Part shown: positions 25,157-36,365 of the stretch, in pieces
Numbering within the stretch: position 1 is the first letter of the stretch
Layout of the letters: each line of letters opens with the position of its first letter
The notes under the pieces: generated by a model
Told to the model about the DNA's origin: nothing
The model's database searches: none
What the model saw: the letters and a program-made list of their open reading frames with translations, nothing else
Assembly: GCA_964006375.1 (NCBI GenBank)
Contig: OZ023269.1
Coordinates: forward strand, 127,085,723 to 127,149,722
Reading direction: 5' to 3'
DNA: 64,000 nt
From: Tillus elongatus
Lineage: Eukaryota; Arthropoda; Insecta; Coleoptera; Cleridae
Translations under genes and position numbers: made by a program

Positions 25157-26780
25157 TACAGGGTGGCGCATTGAAAACGACACAGACCGATTTGCGTCCA
25201 GAGAATTTTTTTTAAAGGAACTCTGAAACACGTCAATTTTAATATTGAGGGGGACATGTTTAGACATAAAACTCAACTTTGTCACATTAACCCCTTAAGG
25301 GTGGTGATACACAAAATGTGTATTAGAATGTTATAGATTTATGCTACTCTTCTCATTTGTTAAAATAACTGCAAAATCTGACTCTAAAGACCTTACATGT
25401 TACAAATAAATAACTTGAAACCATTATCGGTTATCTACCGTTCATTGCAGAGTGATACAAGGCTTACAGTGGTGTAATTCTTAGATACGTGGCTGGTGAG
25501 CGAAGGCACGCCGGTTCAAATCTCACGCTGACTGAATCTCTCTTTCAACTTTAGTTTTTCTTTTTTTCGTCTTTGATTCAATTTTAATGTTATCTGATCA
25601 GATTGTGTAATTCCAATATTTTTTAGCGACTTTTTGTTGAAAATGAAATATAAGCACTTTTGAGACTTTTAATTCAAGTTTAGTAGCAGCTGTTGTTGCC
25701 CTTCGTTGGTAAAACCGTTCCACAGTTAACAAAGACGTAGAGATTTGTGACATCAGAAGAGGTTGTTTTCTTCTCTACAATCGGATTCAATTTTTACAGC
25801 ATCCACAGGCTAAAGAATTTTCTCTGTGAAGCCACAGAAAAGGTATCTAGTTCTGTATTTAGATCAGATTTTTAATATTTTTCAATTTATTTAATTTATT
25901 TCTAGTAGCTAATTTTCTTGTACAAAATGTTCTTATAATAGCGAATTTTCCTATAAATGAATTTAATGAATTTTCTTTGAAGAAACAGTTGTTGCGAATT
26001 TTTGTATGAAAAATATTCAACTGATGCAACATTTTAAAACAATATTCGTTGAAAATATGGTTTTAGTGGATCTTCTTGCAAACAAATTATTTTATTTTCA
26101 ATTTTAATTACAGATTAGGTATATAATTTGATTTTTATGTATTATTTTAGCAAAATTTTGTGTAAAAGCTATTTATCCAGTTTTCGCAGACATTTTTTGT
26201 GCTTCATAGAAATCATTTTTTGTAAGGTGTTTTTGTGAAATTTTGGTAGTCGAAAAAGTTTTTGTCGAAAATTATATTTTGGTAGGTGGGTAAATAACTT
26301 AAAATGGTTCTTTGGTCAGGAAAATCGGACCAGTTTTATGTTTTAAGTTACTTAATTTATTTTTATTAGCGAATTTTCTGGTACAAAATATTCTTTAAAT
26401 AGCGAATTTTCTTATAAATGACTACTGAATTTTCTTCGAAGAAACATTTATTGAGAATTTTTGTATGAAAAATTATTCAATTGATGGAACATTCGTCAAA
26501 AATAAGATTTCAATGGATTTTCGTGCAAATTATTTTATTTTCAATTTTAATTCCAGATTAGGTATATAATGTGAATTTTATATATTGTTTTAGGAAAATT
26601 TAGTGCAAAAAACATTTAGCCAAATTTAGCCTGATTTTATTAAAAAAAGACATATTTGCCATTAAAAACATTTTTATGAAAATTCACTACAATAACGCAT
26701 TTCCTGCGTCCAGTTTATTTCCTTTTCTTTTTTAATTTCGATATTTTACAGGTGGGAAGTTTTAATTGGCACGCTCTGTA
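25157..26780. mobile_element. Candidate TIR element made of family X sequence
   Basis: Starts TACAGGGTGGCGCATTGAAA after a TA, and ends ATTGGCACGCTCTGTA, an imperfect inverted version, so it may be a TA-inserting non-autonomous DNA transposon. The reverse-complement end TGCGTCACCCTGTA recurs at 28741-28754. The inside is family X: a tRNA-like module (25462-25540), CAACTGATGCAAC at 26018 and CAATTGATGGAAC at 26478 (period about 460), and the end motif ATTTCCTGCGTCCAG at 26699. No transposase frame is present. Confidence 0.5.
25462..25540 (+). repeat. tRNA-like module, second copy
   Basis: CAGTGGTGTAATTCTTAGAT and GCCGGTTCAAATCTCACGCT match the module at 4975-5050. It is embedded in family X, so it is not an independent tRNA gene. 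Confidence 0.5.
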
Positions 26781-27944
26781 CATATAAAAGTTTTAACTGA
26801 TTCTAAATAGGAGTTCTAGGGCTCTATATCACACTCATTTGAAGAAATGTGTCGAAATTATCACCATCGTGAATTTTCTTAATCAAAATTGACTAAAATG
26901 TAAGAATACGTAGTTAAAACCTGAATGTATTAGAATAATAATTGTAAATAACCGAATATAAAAATATTTACATAGAATTTATGATTTATGGAGATATTTT
27001 CATAACTCTTGCACTTTCAATGACCTCCAATTTTCACACCCAAGGTTTCTTGGTATTTTCCATGAATATATTCTACAGGTAATTATGTATTCAACAGAAA
27101 TTTAAAATTGCAGGAAGTCAAGATGAGGAATATTTAAACAAGAAGAGACTTCAATGTTATCTATCCATAAATGCGCACATTAAAGTATGACACAGTCGAT
27201 TTAAATTATGTGTAGCAAATTATTAATAATAGTCCATGACATGTTTACCATATAAAAGCGATAGTAATGTATACATATATAAATATGCATATACATAAAA
27301 CAATAAAGACCTGGTCTATAAGAAAGTATACGTGTATGCTTACCAGTTCGTTAACTACCATAACACTAACATTGAGCGTTGACCACCTTACTTACCTTAC
27401 TGTAACATCACGACTTCACGTGGAAGTTACGCATGTCTCCCTCTTAATACGCCGCCGTATTGGCTTTGCTTGGTTTTACCAAATTTTTAATTAAATTTTA
27501 GTTACGATTTGGAAAAAATCACGACATTGAAAAAATTTGTTTCACATACTAGTATAACGGAACTTGGCAGATGTCTTTGCTCAAATAGCTTGATAAATTC
27601 ATTGGCCAGCTTAAAAAGAGCAGCTTTTGGATGAAATATCAAGTTTCTCCACGGAAATTTGTATCCCCCAAAAAAATTAAAACCGACCCGCAAATAATAT
27701 TTGTGAATACCAAGTCTAGACCAAAAAAAGTTGCCTACGATCAATGAGTTCTGTGTAATACAGCCTTGGGTCCAGCGCTGGCGTATGGCGGGTCCAGAGC
27801 CCAGACAAATTCGGAGGAATGAAATAACACCTAGAGGTTGGGACCACCATTATGAGCTTTAAAACGGGAAACCAGCCTTACACACGAAATTGATACTATT
27901 TTTGTGGTCGTTTTATTTTGAAGTTCTTAAAGCCAATATCTAAA
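26781..27944. other. No gene seen
   Basis: AT-rich DNA with short chance frames. No feature supported. Confidence 0.5.
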
Positions 27945-28760
27945 AAAAGTCTGGACGCAGCATGTGCGTTATGGAAGTGAATTCTCATCCAAAAAATATT
28001 TAATAGCAAATATGTCTCTTTAATGCAAGCAGGCATCAATTTGGTCACCGGTATGACCGATATAGTAGAAACAATGTATAATATTTTATGAAAATAACTT
28101 ATTGTTTGAAAATGTACAAACATTTTCCGAAAACAAACTGAAAATGTTTCCGAGAACTTTTCCGAACTTTTCTTTCGATAATAATAATAAAATATTTATT
28201 TGGCATATAATTTGTGCAGCGTATCATACACAGAAGCATAAATGCATGAACACAATTTAAAAAGTCTGGACGCAGCAAGTAAGTGCGTTATGGAAGTGAA
28301 TTTGGTCACCGGTATAGCCTATATAGTAGCAACAATGTACCATATCTTATCAAAATAACTTATTGTTTGAAATCGTACAAAAAATTTCCGAAAATAAACT
28401 TAAAATGTTTCCGGAAAAACTCGTTTCCTAGCCGACGAACCTTAGGTTAATAGCGAATTGAATTTTTGCATTTTGAAGCATTTAATAAAAATTCGCTACC
28501 AAAACGCACCTACTGCGTCTCGATTTTTTTTACATACATGCATCATATTTCGATGAAAAATACAAAAAATGCAATAAGGATTGTTCAAAAAAAATTGTAG
28601 GTATCACAAACGACTTATGGGCCAGCCTGTGATTGTCAAAATAATTTAAAAAATGCAGCTCAAGACAGCCTATAAGTAACATATACAGTTTTTTCTCATA
28701 TATTTCATAATAACACTTATATTGTGCTTTACCGTAGAAATGCGTCACCCTGTATATATG
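27945..28760. repeat. Family X, two units in inverse orientation, with transposon end
   Basis: GTCTGGACGCAGCATGTGCG at 27950 and GTCTGGACGCAGCAAGTAAG at 28263 each begin a unit that continues with TTATGGAAGTGAAT, GGTCACCGGTAT and AATAACTTATTGTTTGAAA, so two partial units lie in tandem about 313 bp apart. A unit in the opposite orientation ends near 28500-28525 (CGCACCTACTGCGTCTCGAT). TGCGTCACCCTGTA at 28741-28754 is the presumed terminal repeat. Confidence 0.65.
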
Positions 28761-29057
28761 TAAATAGAAAGTAAACCCGGATGTGGATTTCAAATCGCGA
28801 CTTTGACGTTTTGAGGAAAACCCCAATTTTTTTCCTTTAAATGCCTATAACCTTTTGTCTTTAAACCTACAGACTTAAATTTTGGTAAATGATTCACCCT
28901 CTTTATAATACAAACACGCGTACCAAATCTGGTTGCCCTTACTTTGTTATTTCCGGATATTTAAATTATTTTTTATACAAAAACTCGCTAAAAAAATGCA
29001 TTCAAATAACAACGATCAAATCAGATAATGGTAAAGTGAAATGAGACTTAAAATAAA

Positions 29058-29142
29058 TTGTCACTAACTAGGATTAGAACTCGTCATATAGGACTCGATT
29101 ACCTAATGTACACTTAACCCACTCGGTCACGGTCGACATGAC
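29058..29142 (-). repeat. tRNA-Ser/Leu-like pseudogene or SINE head
   Basis: Minus strand reads GTCGACCGTGACCGAGTGGG then TTAAG (box A and D-arm of a class II tRNA) and GAGTTCTAATCCT (box B-like). The 3' arm pairs poorly with the 5' arm and the variable arm is not clear, so it is likely a decayed tRNA or a SINE head. Confidence 0.45.
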
Positions 29143-29789
29143 AGATGTGTGTACTAACAGGTATATCCGGTAGTATGTTAATTGTGTAACGTCTTTACTA
29201 TTTACACCAAACAATTTTTATTTACAATGGATTTTTTGCTCATATTTTAACGAAATAAGGGAAAATAATGACTTAGACACAGACCTAGGAGCTTGTTAGT
29301 CATTTCGTGTCGTATTTTCCACTCACATTCGTACTCTTACCATAATTATCAATTTTAACGTTTTAACTTTCTTTAATCAGATTTAATTAATTAAAAATTT
29401 ATTTACCTTTTAACTTTTTGTCTTTTAACATAGATATCTGAAATTTGGTACATAGGATACTCTTTATGACAGAAACCAGCGTACCAAATTTGTATCAAAA
29501 AAAGCAATCGGTGCATTCGAAACTTGCAGCTTTGAAAAGAGAATCAAAAGAGCTTTCCAACAATATGCCACTTGACCTCCCCTGTTGAAATTAAGGTGGT
29601 AAAAGTCACCCTCGCTGGGATTGAAAGCTACAAATTCTGTTAGGATTCAAAAAAGTGTCGCCCTCAAATCCGACGTGTTTTAGGGTTTTTGGAAATCATT
29701 AGCAGTTCTCGCGAAAACCCTTATGCAATTTTTATAATGAAAACTAGACCCATATGTATATGGAATAACGACAATACCTTTTTGGATTT

Positions 29790-30090
29790 TAATTAAGCAA
29801 TGGTTTAAATAAAATTCGTTGGGCAATTTTGTTTTGCATGAATTCCAACAGAAGGGGCACCTTCTCATTCTTATAGGTTCGAATCTTTTCAAATAAAGTT
29901 TTTTGAGAAGATCGATTGGGAGTCGAGGAGATATAACGTAGCCAACTAGGTAACGTGATTTAAACCTAAGCGGATTTTTCTTATGGGATCGCCTGAAAAG
30001 CCAAGTATACAAAAAGCCCCCTTGGGCTTGTATTATTGGTGCATTTGCAATTTTCGATAGACTGTTTGTTTTTCTGATTACAACCTTGTA
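29790..30090 (+). mobile_element. mariner-like transposase relic 1 (DDE C-terminal part)
   Basis: Across frames the plus strand reads EGAPSHSYRFESFQ (about 29850-29890), then DRSIGSRGDIT and, after two stops, RDLNLSGFFLWDRLKSQVYK and KPPWA (about 29955-30025). This is the order of the Tc1/mariner catalytic core: QDGAPxH, WIGxRGxIEWPxRSPDLxPLDFFLWGxLKxxVYxxPP. The W of IEWP and the SPD stretch have been changed to stops. Cut-and-paste transposase in life; dead here. Confidence 0.6.
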
Positions 30091-30299
30091 TCGCATAATA
30101 TGTTCAATTCATCAACTTTTAAGGAAATTAAAAAAACGGTAGTTTCCGCTAAAAGGACTTTGGAAACTATCTTCACTTGTTTATTCCAATCTAGTGTCAA
30201 ATAAGTCTTTGACAAATTTTAGACGATCGTAGAAAAACTAGCTTTATGTTTTGAAAATAATGGAGGAACAGGAGTGTTAATCGTCAAAACTGTGGTTAT

Positions 30300-30790
30300 T
30301 GGTCTCAGCATAGTACACACTGAATTTAAGAAGCAAAAACACAATATACGGTAAAAAGTTAATTTCTGAAGTGGAATGGTTGAAAAAATATCATTGCTCC
30401 CTATCTCTTCCACGAAAAAATTGACTGCCGACCGTTATCTGCAGACCAGCTGTGACATAAAATTGTATTACAGCATTTCCTGACTTGAACAATGCTGAAC
30501 AGTTTGATTTCTTTCAGCAAGATGGATCACCGTCGCACTATGGACCGAACGTCAGAAGATTTCTGAACACTTTATTCGAACAGACACAGTTGACAGAGGT
30601 GGATTTGTTGAACTACCTAGGCCTCAACTATTAGACTTCTTTGTATGAGGCTGTCCAAACATTCGAGTTCATTCGCGGATCAAACGAAATAAGCGAATGA
30701 GGAATGCAGTGCGGTTAAGAGATATATTAATGACGTCAATTTGAGTCTGGATTTGTCAGGAATTTAATAGTTAAACTTTACTTTACCATA
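30300..30790 (+). mobile_element. mariner-like transposase relic 2
   Basis: Reads KKLTADRYLQTSCDIKLYYS (about 30410-30475) and then FDFFQQDGSPSHYGPNVRRF (30509-30568), in which the second catalytic D sits in QQD. A frame change leads to FVELPRPQLLDFF, V*GC and RMRNAV (to about 30720), where the last catalytic residue is expected in LDFFVWG. It is clearly better preserved than relic 1 and of a different subfamily. A tandem repeat follows at once. Confidence 0.75.
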
Positions 30791-30978
30791 ATTTAGCAAT
30801 GCTAATTGTATCAATTGCTAATTATTGTACGGCAGCAAACCTTGATTTTGTATGTGTAAGATACTTTGTCAGGAATTTAATCGTAAACTTTACTTTGCTA
30901 TAATTTAGCAATACTAATTGAATCATTTGCTAGTTGTACTGCAGGAAACCTTGATTTTCTATGTGTAAGATCCGTTCA
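30756..30978. repeat. Tandem duplication, period 112
   Basis: GTCAGGAATTTAAT starts at 30756 and 30868, and each unit ends TTGATTTT-TATGTGTAAGAT. It overlaps the decayed 3' end of the mariner relic, so it may be its terminal region duplicated. Confidence 0.8.
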
Positions 30979-31679
30979 GTCTAATTTGGTCCTTGTTTTG
31001 CAGAGTGTGAAAACATAAAATTCAATTTTGTGAATACCACTGAATTAACTACCATACCGGTCAATCAAATATCTAATTTAAAACAAGCTTGACGTTTGAG
31101 TACAGACTTTCTATCACCAAAGCAAGACTTAACAACTAATTAATCTGGCTTGACGTTGTTACTAATGCGGTTTCATGGTGCATGGAATATTTTACATCGA
31201 ATCTCAACACTGCTAGCACATGTATGAACCGTTTGGAATGGGAGACTAGACGAGATGAATTTTAATTTCATTAAATCCCCAACACTCAGTCATAGTGTTG
31301 TGGAAATATACAGTGTGGACTGTCTGGCTTGTTGCGGCGGAGCTACAATTTAATCATGTATATAGTGCTAAATCAATTTATTTTTGAATGTTACAGGTAA
31401 ATTTGTGTAATGGTAAGAAAGTATAATTATGTCAACGTGACGCTGCGTCGCCGCATAATAATAATTATAGATAGAAGGGATAAAATTAAATTATGTCACT
31501 TTAAACCCTGGAGTAAACAATTGGATGCTTACTGTTATTTTTTTTTTGATTTGAGAAAAGATCAAAAGCTCTCTCCATCAAAAGTTTGTAAAAAAACATT
31601 TTTTAAGGGTGAATATTGAAACATATGTTCTTCTTATTTTAGAAGTTCTTTCTATTTATGCATGCCGAGTAAGAGAGTG
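30979..31679. other. No gene seen
   Basis: AT-rich DNA, no feature supported. Confidence 0.5.
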
Positions 31680-32021
31680 TTTCAGGTGAATAATCTGTGG
31701 AGTTAGGTTTATGACGTCGCGGACTCAAGTCCCGTATTTGGTAGGACGGTAAAACTTGGAAAGGCCTATTTCCGACGAGTTATGGGTGGTCTCTATGCAG
31801 TTTGTCTACTGCGTTATTTATTGTTGCGTAATTCGTTCGGAGGTTCACAGGTTCTAATCCAGCCGACGACGAGATAAAAGAACTTCGACGGTACATTCCA
31901 AATATTATCACATTTATGCGGAAGGTAACGGGAAACCACTGCATGCATGCACTCTTTATCAAAACAGAAACCATGGCAGACACGGTCATGGTTGCGACGA
32001 CATTGCGACTTCGCCTTTTGA

Positions 32022-32101
<80 letters not shown>

Positions 32102-32103
32102 TT
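31680..32103 (+). mobile_element. SINE-C-like retroposon with (AAT)n tail
   Basis: GAATAATCTGTGGAGTTAGG and GCGGACTCAAGTCCCGTATT match the sequence on the minus strand around 38950-38085 (GCGGATTCGAGTCCCGTATT), so this is a dispersed family with a box B-like word. A second box B-like word, GGTTCTAATCC, is at 31851. Then GGTAACGGGAAACCACTGCA and ACCATGGCAGACACGGTCAT lead straight into (AAT)n at 32023-32103, a typical retroposon 3' tail. Confidence 0.55.
32023..32103. repeat. (AAT)n microsatellite
   Basis: About 26 AAT units. Poly-Ile and poly-Tyr frames across it are artefacts. Confidence 0.97.
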
Positions 32104-32481
32104 TATTGTTCAAAATATATATAAGATGCCAATACAAAAATATCTCGTGCTTTGTAGAGTATTTGGGCCTAATTTTGTAACCGACGCCCAAAACATGTTT
32201 GTAATTTATTCTTTGAATTATACACTTTAAATTTTGACTTACCAGAACTTCTTAAATCTAAACTTGTCTTTTTTCATTGCCTGATATTCATTTCCTTGCT
32301 TTACAGCAAATGTTTTTTTGTATGTTTAATATTTTTACCAAACTTATACATTTTGTGTGAAGCAAAGTTATATTGACTGTTAATTATGACATTTGACACT
32401 GTGAGTGAAGATTGGAACTTGTGATGAGCACTGATAAGTACAATTGGGAGAACCCAATTCTTCACAATGCAGTTTTTTTGA

Positions 32482-32528
32482 CCCGACGATCGTTTCGCTA
32501 ACAAAGTTAGCGTCATCAAGGGGATGAG
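32482..32528 (-). ncRNA. Hammerhead-like ribozyme core, degenerate first base
   Basis: On the minus strand: TTGATGA, C, GCTAAC-TTT-GTTAGC stem II, GAAAC, GATC, GTC, then GGG able to pair with CCC before the core. The first core base is T where hammerheads need C, so it is probably inactive. Confidence 0.5.
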
Positions 32529-32729
32529 TAAAGGTAAAGATTCAGTTCCGTTGACCTGGAAGTCATCATTCAATGAGTGAAGATTGGAACCTGTGATGAG
32601 CACTGATAAGTACTGTATTGCGATGAATTGAGTTCTCCAAATTGTACTTATCGGTAGTCATCACAGGTTCCAATCTTCACTTATTGAATTATGACTTCCA
32701 GGTCAACGGAACTGAATCTTTACCTTTAC

Positions 32730-32776
32730 TCATCCCCTTGATGACGCTAACATTGTTAGCGGAACAATCGTCGGGT
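32730..32776 (+). ncRNA. Hammerhead-like ribozyme core, degenerate
   Basis: Mirror copy: TTGATGA, C, GCTAAC-ATT-GTTAGC, GGAAC instead of GAAAC, AATC, GTC. Both catalytic strands carry substitutions. Confidence 0.4.
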
Positions 32777-32834
32777 CAAAAAACTGTATTGTGATGAATT
32801 GGGTTCTCCAAATTGTACTTATTTGACACTGTGA

Positions 32835-34087
32835 TGACTAATAATACTGTTTTTTTTTTTTAATGAAGATAATTTTATCCTGAAACCGGGTCATACAAAC
32901 TAATACCGTGTGGGTTTATATAATAAAGATATGGATATTTTAAACTATTTTATCAGGTTAATTGGATAATAATTAGTTTTTTTCAAGCAATGAGGTAAAC
33001 AAGACCGGTAAGAGAATATATCCCTGGTGGACGCCATTTAATCATATGCTAAAGTTCTCTCTCATTGCCTTTTGCTTTAAGCAATTATAGCAAAACTCAT
33101 AAAATCACAAAAAAAAACCCTCAGAAATACATTTCCCTCCTATAAGTAAACTTTTTTCAACAAGTACTTGTATAAAATTTAAAAAAAAATAAAAAATTAA
33201 ACAAGATTTTCTAAATAACTACATTTTATTCGGTGTATTAAAAATAGAGTAGTCAAGGTATCGTTCTGTGATTTTTTCTATAGAAGGTCCTCACGCATTA
33301 GTACATTAGGGTAGCGAATTTTTATAACTTACATGGTCTGATTTACTGATACGAAATTGAGGTTATTTAGTTAGTAGAATATAAACACAAACACCCGAAA
33401 TAACGTTATTTTCTTAATTGAAATCGAATCGTCATTGTCAAACCAACAGAAAATTTATGACATTGTAAACATTTCGTGTAAAAAAAAATCTATACGCCAC
33501 TGGTTTGATGGTAGGCAGGTATCCATTTAATACCTGCTTTAAATAGTCACGATCGTCATATTTTACCGAAGCCGATAGCTCAGACTGAATTTGTAGTAAA
33601 AATTCAACCAGAGGTTAATTTAAAGGATTTTTTAATCGCTTAGGACATTAAAATCACAGTATTGGCAAATCGTTCGTTATAAAATTTAATTCATAGCATT
33701 TTAAGGCAGCACATAGTCTGGAAAATATGTGTTGTGTAAAACTCTGGGAATTGACTTATTGTTTACACTGTCGCATCCACATGTTTGCTTGATTTGGCTC
33801 CATTTGACTTTCATGTTTCCCTCAAATGCTGTGGAAGTAAGTTTGATTTTATCTTCCAGGAAGCTTCGTTATACGGTATTCGCTGATTTCGAGGGAGATA
33901 AGATTTGTAGTTACCCTTCGATAACAAGCAAATTTGTCCATCCTGTAGATGAAATTGTTTCTCTGCTAACGATGCAAACCCTTTTAAAAGTCGAAGGGTA
34001 AATTTTATGTAAATCGGAGCCGATTACCTCTGTAAACAGTTTCGCGCGTGCATAATACTTGAACAATAAATTTATGCACCTCGATCC
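32835..34087. other. No gene seen
   Basis: AT-rich DNA. The open frame at 33729-34001 has no motif I recognise. Confidence 0.5.
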
Positions 34088-34290
34088 TGAGTGGCTTCCT
34101 CCGGCCGGGGGCTAAACGGGGGCGTCTAGAGGCATCGGGGGCGCCGTGGGTTGATTGTCAAAGCGGCAGCGAGATTTCTAGTAGGAGAGATGGAGATAAA
34201 TCAATACCCAACACCCCACAACGCTTTACGGATGGTGGCTATTTCATCGTCGGTCGCCTGAGGCCCCAAATTCGCTTTGCCCGCACGTCG
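34088..34290. other. GC-rich patch of unknown nature
   Basis: GGCCGGGGGCTAAACGGGGG and GGGGGCGCCGTGGG stand out from the AT-rich surroundings. No coding frame, tRNA or known repeat is visible. It could be part of an unrecognised retroposon, or a promoter-type CpG patch. Confidence 0.3.
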
Positions 34291-34640
34291 CACGATGCAC
34301 GATACTCACACTCCTACTCCTGATTTGGCCCTCTTGCTTCACCTCTATCTGACAACACGACCAACCAATGCACAAATACTAATACATAGGTTTATTTACA
34401 CACACATGCAGGTACATACACGTACTTACACACGTAGTTGCACATATACACTTATATCAGGTACAAGTCTACATCATACTCCAACTAGGAACTTTGGCAC
34501 AGCGTTGTCAAGTATCGGGAAGCATGAGATACATCAGATTTTTAATTGTAATTCTCTAAAAGCATTCACTTACAACACTTAAACAGTTTTAATTCAAGTA
34601 GAAAATCCAAATTAATATTATAATATTCAAGATTAGTGTT

Positions 34641-34648
34641 ACACCCTG

Positions 34649-34741
<93 letters not shown>
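34641..34741. repeat. Transposon end word followed by (TA)n
   Basis: ACACCCTGTA at 34641-34650 matches the reverse-complement end words at 28745 and 25157. The (TA)n of about 42 units starts a few bases later. Confidence 0.85.
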
Positions 34742-34747
<6 letters not shown>

Positions 34748-35340
34748 GTATATACTATATATGGGTTCCAGCACATGAGGGCTATTTAAGGGAACAAGGC
34801 AGACGCACTGGCCAAGGCGCTTCCAGGTCCCTGATAGGAATTTTTTGCGACCTAGCCAGGCCAAGCGTAAGCAGATCCATTAACTAATGAACGCGAGGTT
34901 AAACGCTGGAATTGTGGACACGCTTCCTACGACAGAACGACAAAGACATGCCAAAGTGTTTACAAAAGAAACTTTGCTCAAATTGACTACAGATCTACAA
35001 GGAAGGAACACAATTGCCATTCAGATAATAGTAGGTTTATTTACATAACACTGCTGACCCAACAAGTCAAATAAGCCTTTAAGATTCTGCCAGGAAGACG
35101 AAAACGAAACCGCACTTTATTAATTGAGCCAATGTGAAGGTCTAACAAGGTTCAGCCACTTGGAGAAAACAAACCTAATACTGAAAGCTGCACAAAAGAA
35201 CCTCTATCAAGGCTGTGAAACCTCATGAAGGAAAATGTCGAAACTTGTATTAGGAATCGTTCCAAATTTTCTCAATGAAACGAATATGTAGACATCTGGT
35301 AACCCTTACACCTGTGGATGATGCAATCGCTTGTATTAAT
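34742..35340 (+). mobile_element. RNase H-type LINE, 3' relic
   Basis: YIWVPAHEG followed in a shifted frame by GNKADALAKALPG (34758-34830) is the last catalytic block of a retroelement RNase H. It leads into a tail with QRHAKVF, then LKLTTDLQGRNTIAIQIIVG and RFCQEDENETALYLI (about 35085-35127), the 'LLTGH...C-x2-C' zinc-knuckle end of R1-like elements. Many stops. It differs from the RNase H LINE at 35463, so it is another family. Confidence 0.6.
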
Positions 35341-35462
35341 TAATTCATCATAGTTTCAAGTTTACCATGGAGAATGGGGCCAACAGACAATTACTATTCG
35401 TCGAGCTAATACTGAAGTGTAAACCATCGGGTGCCTTAGGACATACAGTATATCAAAAGCCC

Positions 35463-36365
35463 GGAAATCCCCGGCCGCGAGGCATGGCGGGAGAAGACGC
35501 CGGGCATACCACGGGACGCGCTCGTCTGGTTCACGGACGGCTCCGGCGGGGAGCGTGGGACGGGGGCAAGTGTTTATTCGGAAGGACCGAGGGTAAGTCA
35601 TAGTATTTCCCTCGGAGCCCATGCAACGGTCTTTCAGGCCGAAATAGCCACAGGCAGCCCTTAAGGCCCTAAATGGCCCACGGGTAAATTCCTAGCTGGT
35701 GAGTGAGTTCCGAGACGAGACTAGCGACCTGGCAGGGCAGAATGAGTTCACTCTCATCTGAGTGTCGGGTCACTCGGGGGTCAAAGGCAATGAATAAGCT
35801 GACAGTCTCACGAAGCAGAACCATTTATGGGACCAGAACCGGCTCTGGGCGTGACAAAGAGCACTGCCAGGGGAGCCATTAAGTCCTGGATCAGAAACCA
35901 ACACAAGGTGAACTGGACATACTGTCCAGGGCTCAGACATGAGAAGTCAATAATTGACGAACCCTGTTTAAAGATAGCTGTGGAGCTGCTAAATCTTAGC
36001 GGAGGACAGCTCAGAAACATAACAGGTCTCTTGACGGGATACATGGCCGTCAAGAAACACCTGCATAAAATGGGGCGATTCGAGGGGGAGTTCGCATGCA
36101 GACTCTGCGGCGAGGGGGAGGAATCAGCCCAGCACATCTTGTGCGAGTGTAAAGCTCTGAACCGCAAAAGACAACTGATCTACGGTCAGTCTAGACCGGA
36201 GACAGAGCATTATAAAACTTCACCCCAATCGCTGTGTAGACTAGTTCAAGGCACAGTGATTGTGGAATGGGTGGAGTAAAAAGACTAAGGGCATCCACAA
36301 TAAGCCAAAGGTTGCAGTGCTATCGGGGCGGCAAGGCCGCGGACGAGCCCTGAGGGAGAAAAAAA
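35463..36365 (+). mobile_element. RNase H LINE (LINE-R1), 5'-truncated insertion
   Basis: Flanked by the perfect 14 bp duplication TATATCAAAAGCCC (35449-35462 and 36366-36379), with an A run at the 3' end. Frames give WFTDGSGGERG (RNase H block 1, about 35528), FQAEIATG (block 2), a decayed WVSGHSGVKGNE-like block 4, then GLRHEKSIIDEP, LLNLSGGQLRNITGLLTGYM and the zinc knuckle CRLCGEGEESAQHILCEC, ending at a TAA at 36277. In life the RNase H would help remove RNA during target-primed copying. The RT domain is absent. Frameshifts lie between 35640 and 35820. Confidence 0.85.

Larger units (their letters stand above)
32405..32820. mobile_element. PLE-derived inverted-repeat insertion
   Basis: A 416 bp insertion flanked by the perfect 14 bp duplication ATTTGACACTGTGA (32391-32404 and 32821-32834). 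The left half starts GTGAAGATTGGAACTTGTGA and holds a minus-strand hammerhead-like core. The right half is its near reverse complement, with a plus-strand core and the end CTCCAAATTGTACTT. Extra copies of the terminal repeat meet in the middle (32577-32690). It can fold into a hairpin with arms of roughly 190-200 bp. No protein is encoded. Confidence 0.85.

Noticed and set aside
29058..29142. A functional tRNA-Ser or tRNA-Leu gene
   Set aside because: The D-arm and box B are convincing, but the acceptor stem mismatches; treated as a pseudogene or SINE head.
31814..32230. Poly-Tyr and poly-Ile frames on both strands
   Set aside because: Translation of the (AAT)n tail of a retroposon.
34088..34290. 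CpG-island promoter
   Set aside because: GC-rich and CpG-containing, but there is no gene on either side; kept only as an unknown patch.
35360..35622. Long open frames on both strands over 35362-35622 as a new gene
   Set aside because: The stretch straddles the PLE/LINE junction fixed by the 14 bp duplication; the frames are accidental joins.
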